From Stropharia rugosoannulata (lineage: Eukaryota > Basidiomycota > Agaricomycetes > Agaricales > Strophariaceae), in the NCBI GenBank assembly GCA_028532985.1, contig JANCIK010000007.1, positions 930,001-994,000 of the forward strand: a stretch of DNA of 64,000 nucleotides, written 5' to 3'. The notes under the pieces are model-generated. The model was not told where the DNA came from, ran no database searches, and saw only the letters and a program-made list of their open reading frames with translations. The translations under genes were made by a program, and so were the position numbers. Below are positions 20,436 through 34,918 of the stretch, one piece after another. Position 1 is the first letter of the stretch. Each line of letters begins with the position of its first letter.

Positions 20436-23400
20436 ATGACCAAAGCCCAAGAGTTTTCCATCAAAGTACAGTCTGAAGATCCCAAAAAGAAGGACAAACC
20501 GGAAAATGATAAGGCCACTACCGATGGTGCCCCGAAACCTATAAAAGAGACAAAGGGCGAGGAGGAGGGCGAGGAGTTGGTGTGTTAACTTACAATACAT
20601 CATATCCTACCTCTGTTAATGATTCCTGCTTCTAGTCAGAGGAAGACCAGCAGCTCAAGGAGCAACTGGAAATGCTGGTTGAGCGGTTAAAGGTGCGCCT
20701 CTATGATAGGGTATAAGCTCACCGCTGACGCAATACTTTAGGAATCGAATACAGACCTCTACCGCCCTGCTCTGGAGACTTTGCGAACTCTAATCAGAAC
20801 ATCTACATCCTCCATGACCTCAGTACCGAAACCACTGAAGTTCTTGCGTCCGCACTATCCCGATCTGCAAGCTTTGTATGAGAAGTGGCCGGCGTCTGAA
20901 GACAAGGTTTGTCCGCGCGATTGTGTATATCAATCACACAGGCTCATGTATATCTAGAGCCTTTTCGCCGATATACTCTCCGTTCTGGCTATGACGTACT
21001 CTGATACACAACCACGGGGTACACTGCGCTACCGCCTTTTGTCTGCGTCTCTACGGCCAGCCGATTCCCCGCTCGCGGATCCCGGTACATGGGGGCATGA
21101 ATATGTTCGTCACATTGCGGCCGAGCTTGGGGAAGAGTTCTCTCTGCGTGAAGAAGCGGAACTCCAGGGCACCGAAACTGCCGATAAGACACCAGAGAAC
21201 AAAGACCAACTACCCGGAACTATTGAGGATCTTCGCAGCTTGGCAAAGCAGTGCGCGACTTTCTTATTGAGCCATAATGCGGAGCCAGACGCGGTAGACC
21301 TTTTAGAGGAGATGGAGATTATCGACGAGATTGTAAAACTTGTCGACGTGAACAACTATGATCGCGTTTGCCAATATATGATTCGATGTGTTAACCTCCT
21401 ACCCCCGCCCGACGATCTCGTTTTCCTCCGCACAGCACATGCAATTTATGTTCAACACAAGAAGTTCCCCGAAGCACTCACCCTCGCTATCCGTTTAGGA
21501 GAGCCAGAACTTATTCGAGATGACTTCCATGCCCCTGGAAATCCGTGAGTCTATAGTAGATGTTGCATGATCCATTTCTGATATAACCCTAGGCTTATGA
21601 AACGACAACTCGCATTCATCATTGCTCGTGCTCAAATACCCATTGAATGGCTGCACCCTAAAGCAGAAGGCGATGACGAGGAAGAGGAGGTTGAAATGGA
21701 GCCCGATTTGCAAGATTGTCTTTACAACACCAAGCTAAGTCAACACTTCCGCGATTTTGGTAAGGAGGTTGGAGTTGAGGAGGCTAAGAGTCTGGAGGAT
21801 GTCTACAAATCTCACCTCGAGAACACGAGTAAGTTTCGATGTCGACTTATAAAGGTGTGAGCTCAAGAAATGTATAGGACCAGGAATTTCAGCCAATATC
21901 GATTCCGCTCGTGGCAATCTTGCAGGCACATTTGTTAACGCATTTGTCAATGCTGGTTTCGGTAACGATAAATTGATGGTGAACGCCGAGGACGGCAATA
22001 GCTGGATTTACAAGAACAAGGATCATGGTGTGTAATGTTTATAAGACCGACCACTGTGACTGACTGGCCTCTAGGAATGATGAGTGCAGCGGCATCATTA
22101 GGGCTAAGTCTTTTGTGGGATACCGAAGTGGGCCTTTCTCTCATTGATAAGTACACCTACTCTTCGGAGGAGTATATCAAGGTGCGTTGAGTTCTGTACA
22201 CCGGGAGTGTCAATCATTGAATAGAAGTACAACAGGCGGGCTCGCTGTTTGCTACCGGTATGCTTAATACTGGCGTGCGGACGGAGGCCGATTTCGCTCT
22301 CAACCTACTATCGGATTACACCGACAACAAGTCTGTACCTTTGAAGACCGGTGCCTTCATGGGCCTCGCTATGGCGTATGCTGGGTCGCAGCGGGAGGAA
22401 ATTCTCAATATTCTGTTGCCACATATATCCGATGACACTTTGACCATGGAAATCTCGAGTCTTGCTGCTCTGGCTCTTGGATTTGTCTTTGTAGGAAGCA
22501 AGCATGGTGATATCGCCGAAGCTATTCTGTTAACCCTGATGGAGAAATTCGAAAGGGGAGACAAGTCGCTGGACGAGAAATGGGCCAGATTTATGGTCTT
22601 GGGTCTAGGATTGCTGTACCTTGGTAGGCCTCCTTCCTTTCTTGTGAGATGCGCATGGTATTCATACCAATCTAGGCATGCAGGATGCATCGGACGCCAC
22701 GATTGAGACTTTGAAGGCCATCGATCACCCAATTTCGAAAACTGCGCAAATTCTGGTAGAGGCCTGTTCTTTCGCTGGGACCGGCAATGTCTTGAAAATC
22801 CAAGCCATGCTACACCACTGCGACGAGCATGTAAACAAGAAAGACGACGAAAAGAAGGATGGCAAAGAAGAGTCCAAAAAGGATGACACATTCCAAGCGT
22901 TTGCTGTCATCGCAATCTCCCTTATTGCAATGGGAGAGGACATCGGTGCTGAGATGTCGCTCCGGCAATTCAACCATCTCGTGAGTTGACTGAATGGTCT
23001 CAGAAGTGAAACATTTATTGATATCTGAAAATTCTACAGATGCATTATGGCGATCCTGTTATCCGTAAATCAGTACCCCTTGCTATCGGCCTCGTTAGCA
23101 CATCGAACCCCCAACTTCCCATCCTCGACACTCTCTCCAAGTATAGCCACGACAACGATTTGCAGGTGGCAATTAATGCAATCTTTGCTATGGGCCTCGT
23201 CGGTGCGGGTACAAACAACGCCCGGCTTGCACAAATGCTGCGACAACTGGCAGGTTACTACCAGAAAGAGCCGGATTCACTATTCATGGTCCGGGTTGCG
23301 CAAGGATTGGTGCATATGGGCAAGGGCACGATTGGCCTGAATCCTTTCTTTTCTGACAGGAGTGTCATGAGTAAACCATCTGTCGCTGCATTGCTTGCGA

Positions 23401-23802
23401 CCCTGACGGCATTTACTGATGCGAAATCCTGTAAGCTTGTTATTTTTATTTGTAAGATTGAGCTGACACATACCCCATCCAGTTATTCTCGACAAGTACC
23501 ACTGGATGCTTTACCTTCTGACGCCAGCTATGTACCCGCGTTTCCTTATCACTCTTGATGAAAACCTCGAGAATAAGCCTGTCACGGTTCGCGTCGGTCA
23601 AGCCGTTGACGTCGTTGGGCAAGCTGGCAAGCCAAGGACAATATCCGGTTTCCAAACTCATCAGTCACCGGTGCGGCTCGGGACAACCGAGCGAGCAGAG
23701 CTGGCGACGGAGGAGTATATTCCATTTAGTCACAACCTAGAGGGCTTTGTGATTTTGCAAAAGAATCCTGGCTGGGAGAAGGAAGACAAGATGGAGTTGT
23801 AG
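20436..23802 (+). CDS. RPN1: 26S proteasome regulatory subunit RPN1 (PSMD2)
   Basis: Largest non-ATPase subunit of the 19S base; it docks ubiquitin-like shuttle proteins and Ubp6 onto the proteasome. ATG at 20436 starts [20 protein letters not shown]. The first exons give the acidic N-terminal helix ([18 protein letters not shown]) and the conserved [19 protein letters not shown] and [14 protein letters not shown] blocks. The centre holds the PC repeats: [60 protein letters not shown] and the later [21 protein letters not shown] lysine/acid run ([19 protein letters not shown]) sits between repeats, as in orthologues. The end, [20 protein letters not shown], is intact. About 950 residues over some ten exons with small introns; I see no defect. 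Confidence 0.95.
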
Positions 23803-24189
23803 TTTTGTACCTTGTTTTATCTCCGTGGTGTATTAAGATTAGAACGTCGAACGCATTTTTAATTCAGTTTTCTCTTGTTTTTCTCTCCATTTCTGGTCAC
23901 AAGAGGGAATCAATCGGGGGAAGCACGGCCTGCAAAACTTTTTGCATTGAGTCGTGCTGTCGCCTGTCTCAACGAAATTAGTCTCGGGGAGTTAATATTA
24001 GTCCATCACGTGTTTGGTAGCATCTGTGCAACGGACCTTTGTGGTTTGAAGAACCAACAACGTTGACTACTTATCACCATTTCCTCCCTTACGCCCGCTT
24101 TTTCACATCTTCCTCCCTTCACTTCTGGGTAAGGGCTTGCCTTCACGAACTCGGCCACGCCGACTATTTGTGGGATCTTGACCCCAAAA
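23803..24189. other. RPN1 3' flank and MOR2 promoter region
   Basis: Tandem same-strand spacing of 387 bp. It includes ATCACGTGTTTG at 24004-24015, a CACGTG site like that upstream of RPN1, and pyrimidine-rich tracts (24070-24125) before the ATG of MOR2. No gene seen. Confidence 0.45.
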
Positions 24190-27100
24190 ATGAGTGAAGG
24201 GATACAGATTACGATTCCAGGTCAGAAGCGCTCGTTTTTCCCGCTACTTTCGGGCATGGCTTACGACTTCTGAGCAGACTTTGACGATGACGGCGGGATG
24301 TCGATGCCTACGCCTTTTGGTCGCTCGGCGTTTGGTGCTTTCGGAGGGGGATCGTTTGGCGGCACGCTTGACTCGCCAAGTGGGTTGACGACGCCTGTTA
24401 GTGCCTTTCAGTCGTCCGAGAGGAGCTTCTTCTCGCATTCGCGAGGTGATTCATCTGCGTCGGTCGACTCCACAGGATCCGCGATAACCCGCTTCGCCAA
24501 TAAATCCACAACATCTTTCTCGCACTCGACTCAGCCGTCTATTGCGACCTCTGGCGGGTTCTCCAAGAAACCTTCATTCGCGTCGATTCGGAATGCCTTC
24601 AAAGGAGGGAAGGATAAGGACAAGGACGCGCCTCCGATGCCTTCCATCGAGCACTCGCCGTACCCTGCGTTGAAGAACCCTTTCGGAAACCGTTCGACTT
24701 CTTCGCTTAATCATGTCGCCCCGGTTATGAGCCGGGCAATGACCAGCACACCCACTGGCACGCCCCATGCTCGTCCTGGGACGCCTGCGTCGTCTGAAGC
24801 AAGGTTCGGGAGATCGACTAAACTCGGTCGTGGTCACGCTCAATCGAAGTCTATGCACTCACATAATGGATCAATATTTCATATATCCGACCCGGACAGC
24901 GACAACTACGTGCCCTCACCGCCGCCAGTACCTCGGGTTCCTAATGCATTTGGGATTATGTACCGCGACGATACTGGCCCTTTCCAAGAAATTGAGGATG
25001 ACAAGGTGGTGATGGATCCAAAGACGCCATCAGACTTCGCACTGCATGCGGTATTCATACGATTCGCTACCTCAGCCGAAGAGAAGATCGAGACATTCTT
25101 ACGACAACCATTGACCCAGGAAGTCTTGCTAACTACGTACATGTCCCCAGGCGCCGATCCCAAGTTTGATGAAACCCTGCATTCACTTGGTATTATTGCC
25201 CAGAAGCATGCCAAAAAGGTTATTGATTCAATAATGCGCTGGCGCCGAAGTCAAAGCGAGAATGTAGGATCCAGCTTCATCAACGCACATCTGGCACAGA
25301 CTTCAGGACCCATCCGCAAAGATATTCCCGGCCTACTAAATGAGCGCAAGTCACTCGCGGCAATACACATAATGTGTCGTGCACTCATTGCAGTGCTCCA
25401 GCAGCTGTCACGCGACGCACTTGGGGATGCTCTGGGCTACAGCCTCGAAGAAACAACGTTTGAGCAATTCAAACGGCGAGACCGTAAATCATTTGCGGTG
25501 TCTACAAATCACGCGATCAACTCTGAATTGTATGCAACTTTGTTGGGCCATCTCTCCAATGTTCGGTCCGTGATATATCTCTCGGTTGCCATTGTTCCGA
25601 CTGATTAAGTATCCTGTTGCAGATTTATGAGTGTGACAGACCGATTTCTTGCCGAACTCGGGCCTGTGGCCATGGGTCAGGTGGCTAAGGATGCTAGTCT
25701 TCAATACGAGAACCTCATCAAAGGCCTCAAGCATATCAAGATCAAGGTAAGTTAGGATATTATCAGTATATGACAGTACTCATCGTATCTGTAGGTGTGG
25801 CCGCCTGAAGCTTTCGAAGAAGGCGCGGAGTTCATGGAATCCTTGTCCAAGGCATATGCAAATGCTCACGGTCAGTTGAAGACGACCTTTGTGGACGTCC
25901 TTATCACCTTGTTGCATCCAATTGGCAAGGTGAGTCACTAATAGTCTGTATTTTGTTTCTATGAGTGGTCATTTATACGTGGCTCTATAGACAGCTCAGG
26001 CGGAAACAAATAATCCTCAATGGGGCAAGGCAATCGAGTACATATACCCTAAAGCGAGGGAGATGATGAATAAGCGTTATTGGCAACTGGCTTTTCCTTT
26101 AGCGGCCACGTCTCTGTGCGTTGCACCTCAGCTTTACTTTCTGAAGCATTGGTATTCTTTTTTCGAGACTTCTATTCCAAAGCTTAAGGTATATATTTGT
26201 AATGTGCTCTCAAAATCGTACTCACCGAATCTTAGGAAAAGCCCAGTCGGATCACGGTGTTAAACGGCTTCCTGCGAATTGTTTGGACATATCTATATCG
26301 TTGCCAGGAATCTGCGTCTACAACTATGGGAAAACTGGAAACTCTCTTGAAACATTTCTTTCCCACCAATCGACCCACTCTGTTTCCATTCGATGACTGC
26401 CTAGATCCTCTTACCTATATCCTTCATTTTATCCTGTCTCGCCATCCAGAGTACGGACGGGAGCTATGCCTGGAATTGATTCAGGAGGCTGTCATAACCA
26501 ACCTGCAGAAGTCGACCAATATCACGTCTATCTTGTCCCCGGAACGGGCGTCAATCGTTGTTAACGCAGTTCTTCTCTCTGTCCATAACATTGAACGGGA
26601 AGTAGCGATCCCGACTTGGCCGTCAAGTGTCGATTTCACCCGGCTTCCCACCAAAGAAGACTACCCTTCGTCCGCTAGCTACATTCCAGCGGGCCTCTTA
26701 AAACCAGGGATGCAAGAATTTCTGAACCGTACTTCTATCACCGTCGCACACGTAGCCGCTCAGTGTGGCAATACTGTTGGATCTATGTCCGTCTTTGACG
26801 ATCAGTGGTCGCACGCACGATTGAATACGCCATACGAGGAGTCACATAACTACGTCGTACGGCGGCATGCGGATGGCATCGTTACAGCCTATCCCTCTCA
26901 CCTGTCTTCTCATATCTCTCTGCTTCAAACTAGCTTCCAAGCGTGGCCTCGCCTTCTTCATCCCTCCCTTGCTCTTTCAGATGCCATCGACATGCTCTTG
27001 CGTGGTGTTATGCATGTCGAACCTAATATCTGCGATGCTGCATGTGCTGCTCTTAGGCGCTTCATGGATAGCGAGGCGAACTCTCTCCAGGTTATCTCGC

Positions 27101-30100
27101 AGTTCAACCAATTCATGTTTAGCCCTAGTCGTATCGTATATGATACCAGTTTGAGGCTACTTGTAGAATACTCTCCCCTCTTGAACCTCTGGGTAGACAT
27201 TGTCGACGGTTGGATACGAGCAATTGTCCGCACAGGCTTGGATTCGCATCCTCAACCCGATCAAGTAGTCGCGAAGTGCGTCGAGATAGAGGCTGCATCT
27301 TTATTCCTTCTTTCCCACGAAAGTTCGAACATACACTCCTGGGGCGTCAAAATTATTCGTGTTCTCGGCACTCTCTCACCTCTTCTCTTGTCAAGGACCA
27401 ATTCGTCCGGTGACTTCTATATCGTTGAGAAGTTGATTGGGAGGATACCTGGCCTGTCCTACTTGAATGGCTACGATGAACTCATTGACAAGACAGACCT
27501 GACACGGCTCGAGCAATGGAGAAAGTTCAATGGGGATGAGATTGCCCTGCGTATCGCCGACAGCCCTTCAGACAAAGATCGAAAACTCTGGCGTTATGCA
27601 TATCCATCTCTCTTGCGAGATTGTGTTCGCAACGCCAACACCACTGTCTCCCTACTCCGAGAAGGAATAATTGCCGCAGTATCGAAATACCACCCATCCA
27701 TATCTCATCTTGCAGGTTTGAGCAGCAAGATGCCGGCTGGCCTATCTGCCCGGAATCCCGCCGAGAGAGATGGGTACAAAAGTCTCACCGAGAATAAGTT
27801 CCTTGTTGATCAATGGCATATGTGGATCAAAGTCCTTTGTGCTACTGCTACTCCTCCGGACTCGTCGCGGCCTGCATACACTACCCTTGGTAGAGATCAT
27901 TCTCGTGCTCCCTCCGAAACCAGTTTTGAGCGAGAGCGTTATATGACGACCCGTGGACTGTTCAGACATCTTACACCATTCTTGGACTCTGAATATACCG
28001 TTTTCAGGGATGCCGCCGTACTTTGTATCAGCTCATTCCCTGCAGATTCATACCCTCAGTTGCTCGAAGATCTTGGTTTATTGGCTGGTAGGCAACCATA
28101 CGAAGACCCTCGATCTAAAGTCGTCACAACCCCTGGATTAGAGCAAAACTTTGGTCTTCTTTCGTCAAGGCAACTCCATGACGAAAGTAGGTCGAGATCA
28201 GGTGGCTTGAACATTCTCTCCGAGCGAAATCGTCGACAGGAGCGCCTTCATTCTGCGGTCGCGCGGATATATCACCTCACTATTCATTTATTACAAGAAC
28301 AACGGTCCTCTGCGCGACAAATAGCACTCTCCAATATTCTCAAATTTGTTCGTAATACACAAACATTTCTCAGCGCACCGGACATGCGTGACAATCCTAC
28401 CCTTCATCGTCTGCGACGATATTTTTGTGGAATTATAGAGCAGCTTTTCAATGAATTATCAAATCTCAAGGACTCAGATCGCTTTATCCCATCTCAGATG
28501 CATCTCTCTCTTTATCGGCTCTGTGAAGATTGGTGTCAACTAGGTCCACAATCGGAGGTATCCAGGAAGAGAGCTGATGTTATGCAGCGAACAATGGAAT
28601 CTATAGAGCGGGACGGCGTGCAGCGATTTAGACGCGAAATGACATTGTTATCACACGCTTCTGTTGGTGCGCTGACGGCGCTTTGTGTAAGTAATTTTGT
28701 TGCGTAGTCCAGTTTGTGATAGCTGACTTTCTGTGTTTCAGAAAAAGGCCTTCTTCCCTCCCGATCAAGGGATCAGCTCACCGACGGATCAGCTGGCTAC
28801 GGAGTACCTGAAGCCCCTCTCCCCCTTCTCTGTTTTGGATCGCCTAAGTGCTATCATGACCGCCTCTCATGAAGCGACCCAGGTCAAGGGCAAGTGAGTA
28901 AAAATTATATATTTAATTAGAAATCATAACAATTGCGCTTATTTCCTTCTTTGTAGGGCGACGCTGAAAGCAATACTTACTCATAGTATAGCTAACCAGG
29001 AACTCAATCTTGAAGCTTTGCAGCGAGCTATTGTATTCGCTGATAAGCCAGGTTCGAGCAATGATCGCTTCTTTGAAGTCATATCAGACATCGTAACCCA
29101 CGAACGCCATCATTTCACCTTTTCTCAAATCGTATGTCTCAGCCTAACAAATCTGCGTCATCCTTCTACCCATGTTCGACGAAACGCATTCAGCATATTG
29201 GAAGCCATTCATCAACAGTACGATGGTCTGCTTTCAATGTCTCATTTCGAGTCATCTGTCACAAGTATGGCTTCCGCCACCTATATTCATTCCCATCGTG
29301 CCATCTCTGATCTCCTCTCTGGGGAGCACCCGGAGCAGGGCATAAGCATACTAGCAGAAATGGGCAACTGGCTTCCCCAATTGCCGAGTGAGGCTTACGA
29401 CACAAACGCTATACTGCTGCTCCTTCAAAGTCTTGAATGCTGGATTCCAAGCATCAATCTTATGACAGAAGATAATTCGAAAGCGTCAAGAGAGGGACTG
29501 TCATGCTTATACCATCTAACATCGTTGACCCTGCGTTACAGCCAAAGTCACGCAGAGCAGATTCATGTCCTTTGGGCGAGGATGGTAGATGCTCCCCAGC
29601 AGGCTAACGGTCATGCGACAGTTAGGTTCCTCTTAGAGCAGGCTCATAAGGTTGGAAATGTTAATTTTATTTCCTGCGCATCGAATATCGTATCCTCACT
29701 CTGTCAAACATCCATTGGTCGGACCATCGTCGAAGAGCTATGCTCCATTATCGAACCTCTGCATATGCTACCAGAAATCGACCACAAATTGTCTTTCCCT
29801 GATCCACCAGACATGAAGCTTTGGGAAGATCTGGATGCCCTATTCGCCGACCAGCCACGGTTGTCCCTTGGGTCTGCACAATTTGCGTGGTTGTTCCTTT
29901 CTGACGTCGCTCTGCCACGTAATTGGGAAATGCTCGACCAACTTCCAACTCTCCTCCATGCGGTCTTCACACATCTTGATCACCGCGTACCATTTGTTCG
30001 CCAATGCGCACGATCAATGATGTTCCAAATACTGCGCTCGTGGACTCCCGGATACGCAGAGTTACCTGACCGTTCTGCCGCTAGGTCACGGACATTGGTC

Positions 30101-31828
30101 AAGGAAGCAATATCTGCGTTGGAGAAGGACGCAGAGGATCTGTATTGGGAAGAAGAAGACATGAGCGACATAGCTGTGCCGAAGATGATCAAACTGACTT
30201 CGCGGGTTTTGAGCTTACTAGAACCTCTTGCTCCCCACCTTCTCAGTCAGTGGGGGTCTCTTGCGTTAGCATGGGGTACATCATGCTCGATTCGTGCTAC
30301 AGCCTTTAGATCTCTTCAGATATTCCGCGCCCTCATGCCACGTGTGAAGAAAGCTGACTTCGCCCTGTTGATCGGTCGCCTCTCCAACACGGTTGCTTCG
30401 GCGGAAGAAAACATCCAATCGTTTACATCGGAGATATTTTTAACATTTAATGCAGTCGCCAATGCTAACGATCTGGATAAATCCCTTCTTCCTCAAGTTT
30501 TCTGGTGTGCCTGTGCATGCTTATCGACGACTGTGGAACAGGAGTTCGGACAGACGGTTATACTACTCCAGTCGTTGCTGAGAAAAATTGACCTTGACGA
30601 TCCTCCCACTGTTGATCAATTATTGTCCCTACGGCCAGTGGATTGGAAAGATTCAGTATTCATCCAGCCACCCTTGTTACGCGGATTGCGATCTTCAGCA
30701 GTATCATCAGAGACACTCAAGCTACTACAGTCTCTTGTTAAGGTGCATGACTCCAGGCTTATCGATTCTTCTGCCGGACGCTTGCGTGATATATACACAG
30801 CCGCACTACCATGGTGCCTTCATGCAATGGACCAACCGGAGAACCAGTTGAAGGGGTTTGCTGAGGATATAGCAGCATTGGCGGGTCGAGAGCAGCGGTA
30901 CAGCATTCAGAAGATTATGAACTCATTTGCCAAAGGTCACTTCAGGACTCGTGATGACTTCCTTCGACAATCTGTTGCCAGCCTCCGTGAACATTATGGT
31001 GCACAGTATTGGACCGAGATTGTGACTCTCCTTCTTGGCTTAGTGCTAAACGAAGAGAGGTGGCTTCGAATCCATACTATGCAAGTGGTCAAAGTACTTT
31101 TCCAGCACAGGGAGACAAGAAATCCAGTCGAATTACTTGGTTCGGAGCTGCTAATGCCATTGCTTCGTTTGCTTGAGACAGATCTCGCCCCACAAGCTCT
31201 CGATGTCCTTGAGGAACCTATGTCGATGTCTATCGGTGGTCCACCTGCCAAACATGTCCTGCGGATGAGCATGCACATAGCATCCCAGACAATTGCGGAG
31301 TCCGAGTCCGTCACAACCGTCTTTGGCGTACCAACCCAGACCGGCTGGTCTGTTGCCCAAGCTGACGCTGTCCGGGAGGTCTGCCAGTCAAATGTCATGG
31401 CGGTATTCGATACATGCTCAGTGCCTACTAGGCCGTCACGCATAAATTTCGAACCTGAGGTTGAGGCCTTACAATCGATCAAGACTCCCTTGGCCGACGA
31501 CCTCAATGGGCTCTTCCAGAATCTGACCGCTTTGACGAATGATTTAATTAAAGACAAGGGAGCTCCTAGAGCTCCCTTGAATGATGGCGCATTCCCGACG
31601 CGTCGCCTCGAAGCGCAGGTGGCGGCCATCCTTGCAAAGTCCTCTGCTCCGGAGTCTGTTGCTGACACACCACACACGCCTTTCCTTGATGTTTTCAATG
31701 TCGACAGGATCGACCATAATCGGGATTCGGATGACGAGTCCGACAGCGACGAGTCCGACACCGATCCCTTTATTTTTGATACGCTTTATTTCCCTCCTAA
31801 TGGTTCAAACGGCACTTCTCATCATTAG
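24190..31828 (+). CDS. MOR2: Cell-morphogenesis scaffold MOR2/PAG1/TAO3 (Furry family)
   Basis: Giant HEAT/ARM-like scaffold that acts with the NDR kinase-MOB (Orb6/Cbk1) RAM pathway in polarised growth and cell separation. ATG at 24190 opens an 11-codon exon (MSEGIQITIPD) joined to FDDDGGMSMPTPFGRSAFG after an intron ending gagcag at 24272. A Ser-rich disordered N-terminus leads into the conserved body: TPSDFALHAVFIRFATSAEE, YANAHGQLKTTFVDVLITLL, WGKAIEYIYPKAREMMNKRY, LNGFLRIVWTYLYRCQE, then long helical exons at 26236-28687 and 28965-31828. The C-terminus is acidic (SDDESDSDESDTDPFIFD). Seven introns of about 50-70 nt were traced, all GT-AG, and the frame stays open throughout. Around 2,400 residues, the usual size of fungal members. 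Large ORFs on the opposite strand, such as 30994-31761, are shadows. Confidence 0.9.
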
Positions 31829-32015
31829 TATCTCATGTCCCACTCGTATTCAGATGCATCTGCTTGCATTTAGTTATTCACTAGTCGCAAAAGTACGCAT
31901 TCATGTATTGTGCAAGTATAGTCCTTACGTACAGGGTATCCACAATTGTAAATTAATACTGCATACATTCCTACCACGCTGTCTGTAATTCATCCTCTAG
32001 AAAATACATATAGTC

Positions 32016-34918
32016 AACATCGCTCGAAAACCTTGTAAAGCTCGGGAAGATCTGCAATCTGGACTACATCTCGGTCTATCAGTGATTTTGGTGGCGACAG
32101 ATAACGACGTATGGCAGGAAATAGGATATGCTCAATTTGCCATCGCTCAGCCTTGTAAGTCTCATTTTCAGGTCCCTCTGACGGCGTGGGAGTAGGGATG
32201 TAGAAGTACGCCAGCTCACGCAGAAATGTATCAAAACATTCTGCCTCTGATGTCCAATCAACCTACAAACCCTCTTCTCAGCCTTTTTCCAATGATCAAT
32301 AGGGAAGAATGAATACCTGTGGCCCAAGTCTCATCAAGAAACCTGGTAGGTTATCCAGATTTGGTACGTAATCACGAAGCAGGAGGGGTATACTTTCGAC
32401 TAAACCTGCATCAGAGATTGTTAGGGAAAAATAGTCCGCGAGCATTTCACGGCGTTCCACTAGAATGTTGGTAATGTGCTTGTCAACATTAGTTTGAGGA
32501 ATGGGCTAATATAGTAGAGGCTGGGCAACCTACATCCACTATTTGGCCCTTGTCCAGATGGCTGGCCTCTGTGTTCTCTGCTTCGACTGCGATCTCTATA
32601 AGCTCCCGCAAAGCAGGTGGCGGCTCTAACTTGATTCGGCTGAGGTCACCAAACTGACGGAGTCCTAACTGGTAGAAGAGCTCTTCACTAGAAAAGCTCA
32701 GAAGGGCAGTTGGACAATAATATTAAGGGGACTTACGCTAGTGAGTCGTGGTTAACCAAAAATAATTTAGTCGAGTATTGGATTAACGATAAACATCGGT
32801 GAATGTCAACTATTCCTATAAACGTGCATTTCTCCAAGATCTCGGACAGTTCTGAACACACAAGGTAAGGATATCCGCCAAACGTCGACGATGCTATAAC
32901 TCACGGCGATGTTTTCCCTTTGCAATAGCTTGCCTCAACGATTTGACGGATGTTAGATGACACACAGATTCTTTGACCTCCCTCGCCTTTTCGATGGTGT
33001 TCGTCTGCGTCGCTTGCGATGGTACTCCAGGTAGCGTACTTGGCGGAACAGGGTCGATTTGAGTAGCATTGTTGACAACGGGGAACATGGAGTCGAGTGT
33101 ACGGTCGCGCAATGACGTTCGAACCTTATGTTGCGAATATACCTTCTTTTTCAGTTCACTGCCTGTTTCAGTGAGTGTTATAACAGGCGGTCTCCTGTTT
33201 ATGAAGCTCACCTGATGAAGAAGGTATGGGTTCCTGTTCCTCTTCGTCTGCTTCTGTCCGCGTCCGTTTCTTAGATGGGCGTGGGTCGTCAGCATCAAGT
33301 ATGCCGCCCGTTAGCAAGGTCTGAAGTGACAACCATGACGATTTTGAGCTTAAACAGCGCATATATGCGCATATATAGTATAATTTATTCACCTGGTACT
33401 CGAACGTTCGGGAATGGTTTTGCTTCACCAAGTTCTCTTGCATAGCATCTGCTATCTTTTCGGTTATTTCATCCTCGTTAAGGAAATGCACTTCTCGCTT
33501 TGTTGGGTGCACATTAACATCAACAAATTTAGGGTCGATCTGTAAGCTTGAATCTTCGTTAAATGTATCGCCCTTTTGCAAAATCATTGCACAACGAACC
33601 TCAAGTAGACGAAGGGCGATGAACCCTTGGGTAAAATATTGGCATACACTGCTTCCAGAGTCTTCTTCATCCGAGGGGAGTCAACGAGACGATCTAAAAG
33701 AAGTATAATTAGCTACTTTCTTAGTGAAGAAAAAAAAGCTAACATACGATTAATAAAAAGAAGGAATATCATTTTTTTCGCTTGATAATTGGCATTCGTG
33801 AAATACAATTCTGTGTTCCAAGATGTCGAATTGTCGTCTTCTTGCATTCTTTCACCGTCGTCACCCTCGTTTTCGGGGTGAGATAATTCGTGGTGAATTA
33901 ATTCCTTTGCAATCGAATGCCCGTACAAAAGGCGAATTGTGGTAGGCACCTCGGAAGAAGAGGGTGTCGAAAGATCTGGGGAAGATGAACCACTCTAGTA
34001 ATTGGTATTGTAAGCGATGATGCTTGTATACCACTTTGATTGAAAGACCTTTTTGCAGACAAATGCTACCTTTGGATTGTGAATAGCATACTTCGTAATT
34101 ACATCCAATATTCTCGAGTACTCCTCTGAAGTGGATCTTAATGCGGAAAGACGCGTTGGAGTGTTATAGAATAAGTCTTCGATCTGCGGAAAATAAATAT
34201 TATATGTAATGACAACGGTCAACGCGTAAAGTAACCTACAGTGATGGTGGTTCCATCATTACCTGCGCAAGCTTTTGGTTCTGTTTTTTCTGAAGTTTTG
34301 GAGTCGACAAGTACTCCATCCGTATAAGACGCTCTATTGGCAATAATTAGCGTCAGCATAAACGATGTGACGAGGCATACCGACTTCCACGCACACGAAT
34401 CCCCTTTGACCTTCGTTATTACCGACAAATGTGCCACATGCGATATCGAGGCGAGAGCTTCGCCTCTGAAACCATACGTTGCAATTTTCTTTAAATCCGA
34501 GAAGGTTGACAGTTTCGATGTAGTGAAACGTTCAGCAAGAATAGGAAGGTCGGCTTTCTATACAGGCACCAATATCATAATTCCGAGATTAGTACTTCGC
34601 GTCACCTTCGTCACCGTAAACTGGTGAGGGTTAGCACTCACGCATATGCCGCATCCGTTGTCCTGTATCTGCAACAGCTTTAGGCCCCCATCCTTCACGG
34701 TGACGCGTATTGAGGTTGCTCCGGCATCCAAACAGTTCTCAACGAGCTCCTTTAGCGCTGATGCAGGTCTTAGAATGATCTTTGAGTTCCATTGACGTCA
34801 GTTAGGTCAATAGCATCCAAAACTATCACCCAACCTCTCCTGCAGCAATTTTATTAATGAGCTTTTCGTCGAGACGACGGATTTGCTTAGGTTCTGGGAG
34901 TGTCTGCGCCGAGCTCAT
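32016..34918 (-). CDS. MLH1: DNA mismatch repair protein MLH1
   Basis: MutL homologue that forms MutL-alpha with PMS1 in nuclear mismatch repair. ATG at 34916-34918 starts [20 protein letters not shown]. The GHKL ATPase is clear: [51 protein letters not shown] and [20 protein letters not shown]. Next come [20 protein letters not shown] and a basic/acidic linker ([19 protein letters not shown]). The C-terminal dimer domain has [18 protein letters not shown] and [11 protein letters not shown], and ends with [12 protein letters not shown], the conserved MLH1 Cys terminus. About ten exons with small introns, several AT-rich. No frame breaks were noticed. It is divergent from the CBS-domain gene, with 317 bp between. 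Confidence 0.93.

Noticed and set aside
24574..24858. Arg-rich minus-strand ORF over the MOR2 N-terminus
   Set aside because: Composition shadow of the Ser-rich exon.
30994..31761. 255-codon ORF antisense to MOR2
   Set aside because: Low-complexity shadow of a long coding exon; the + strand frame is conserved and continuous.
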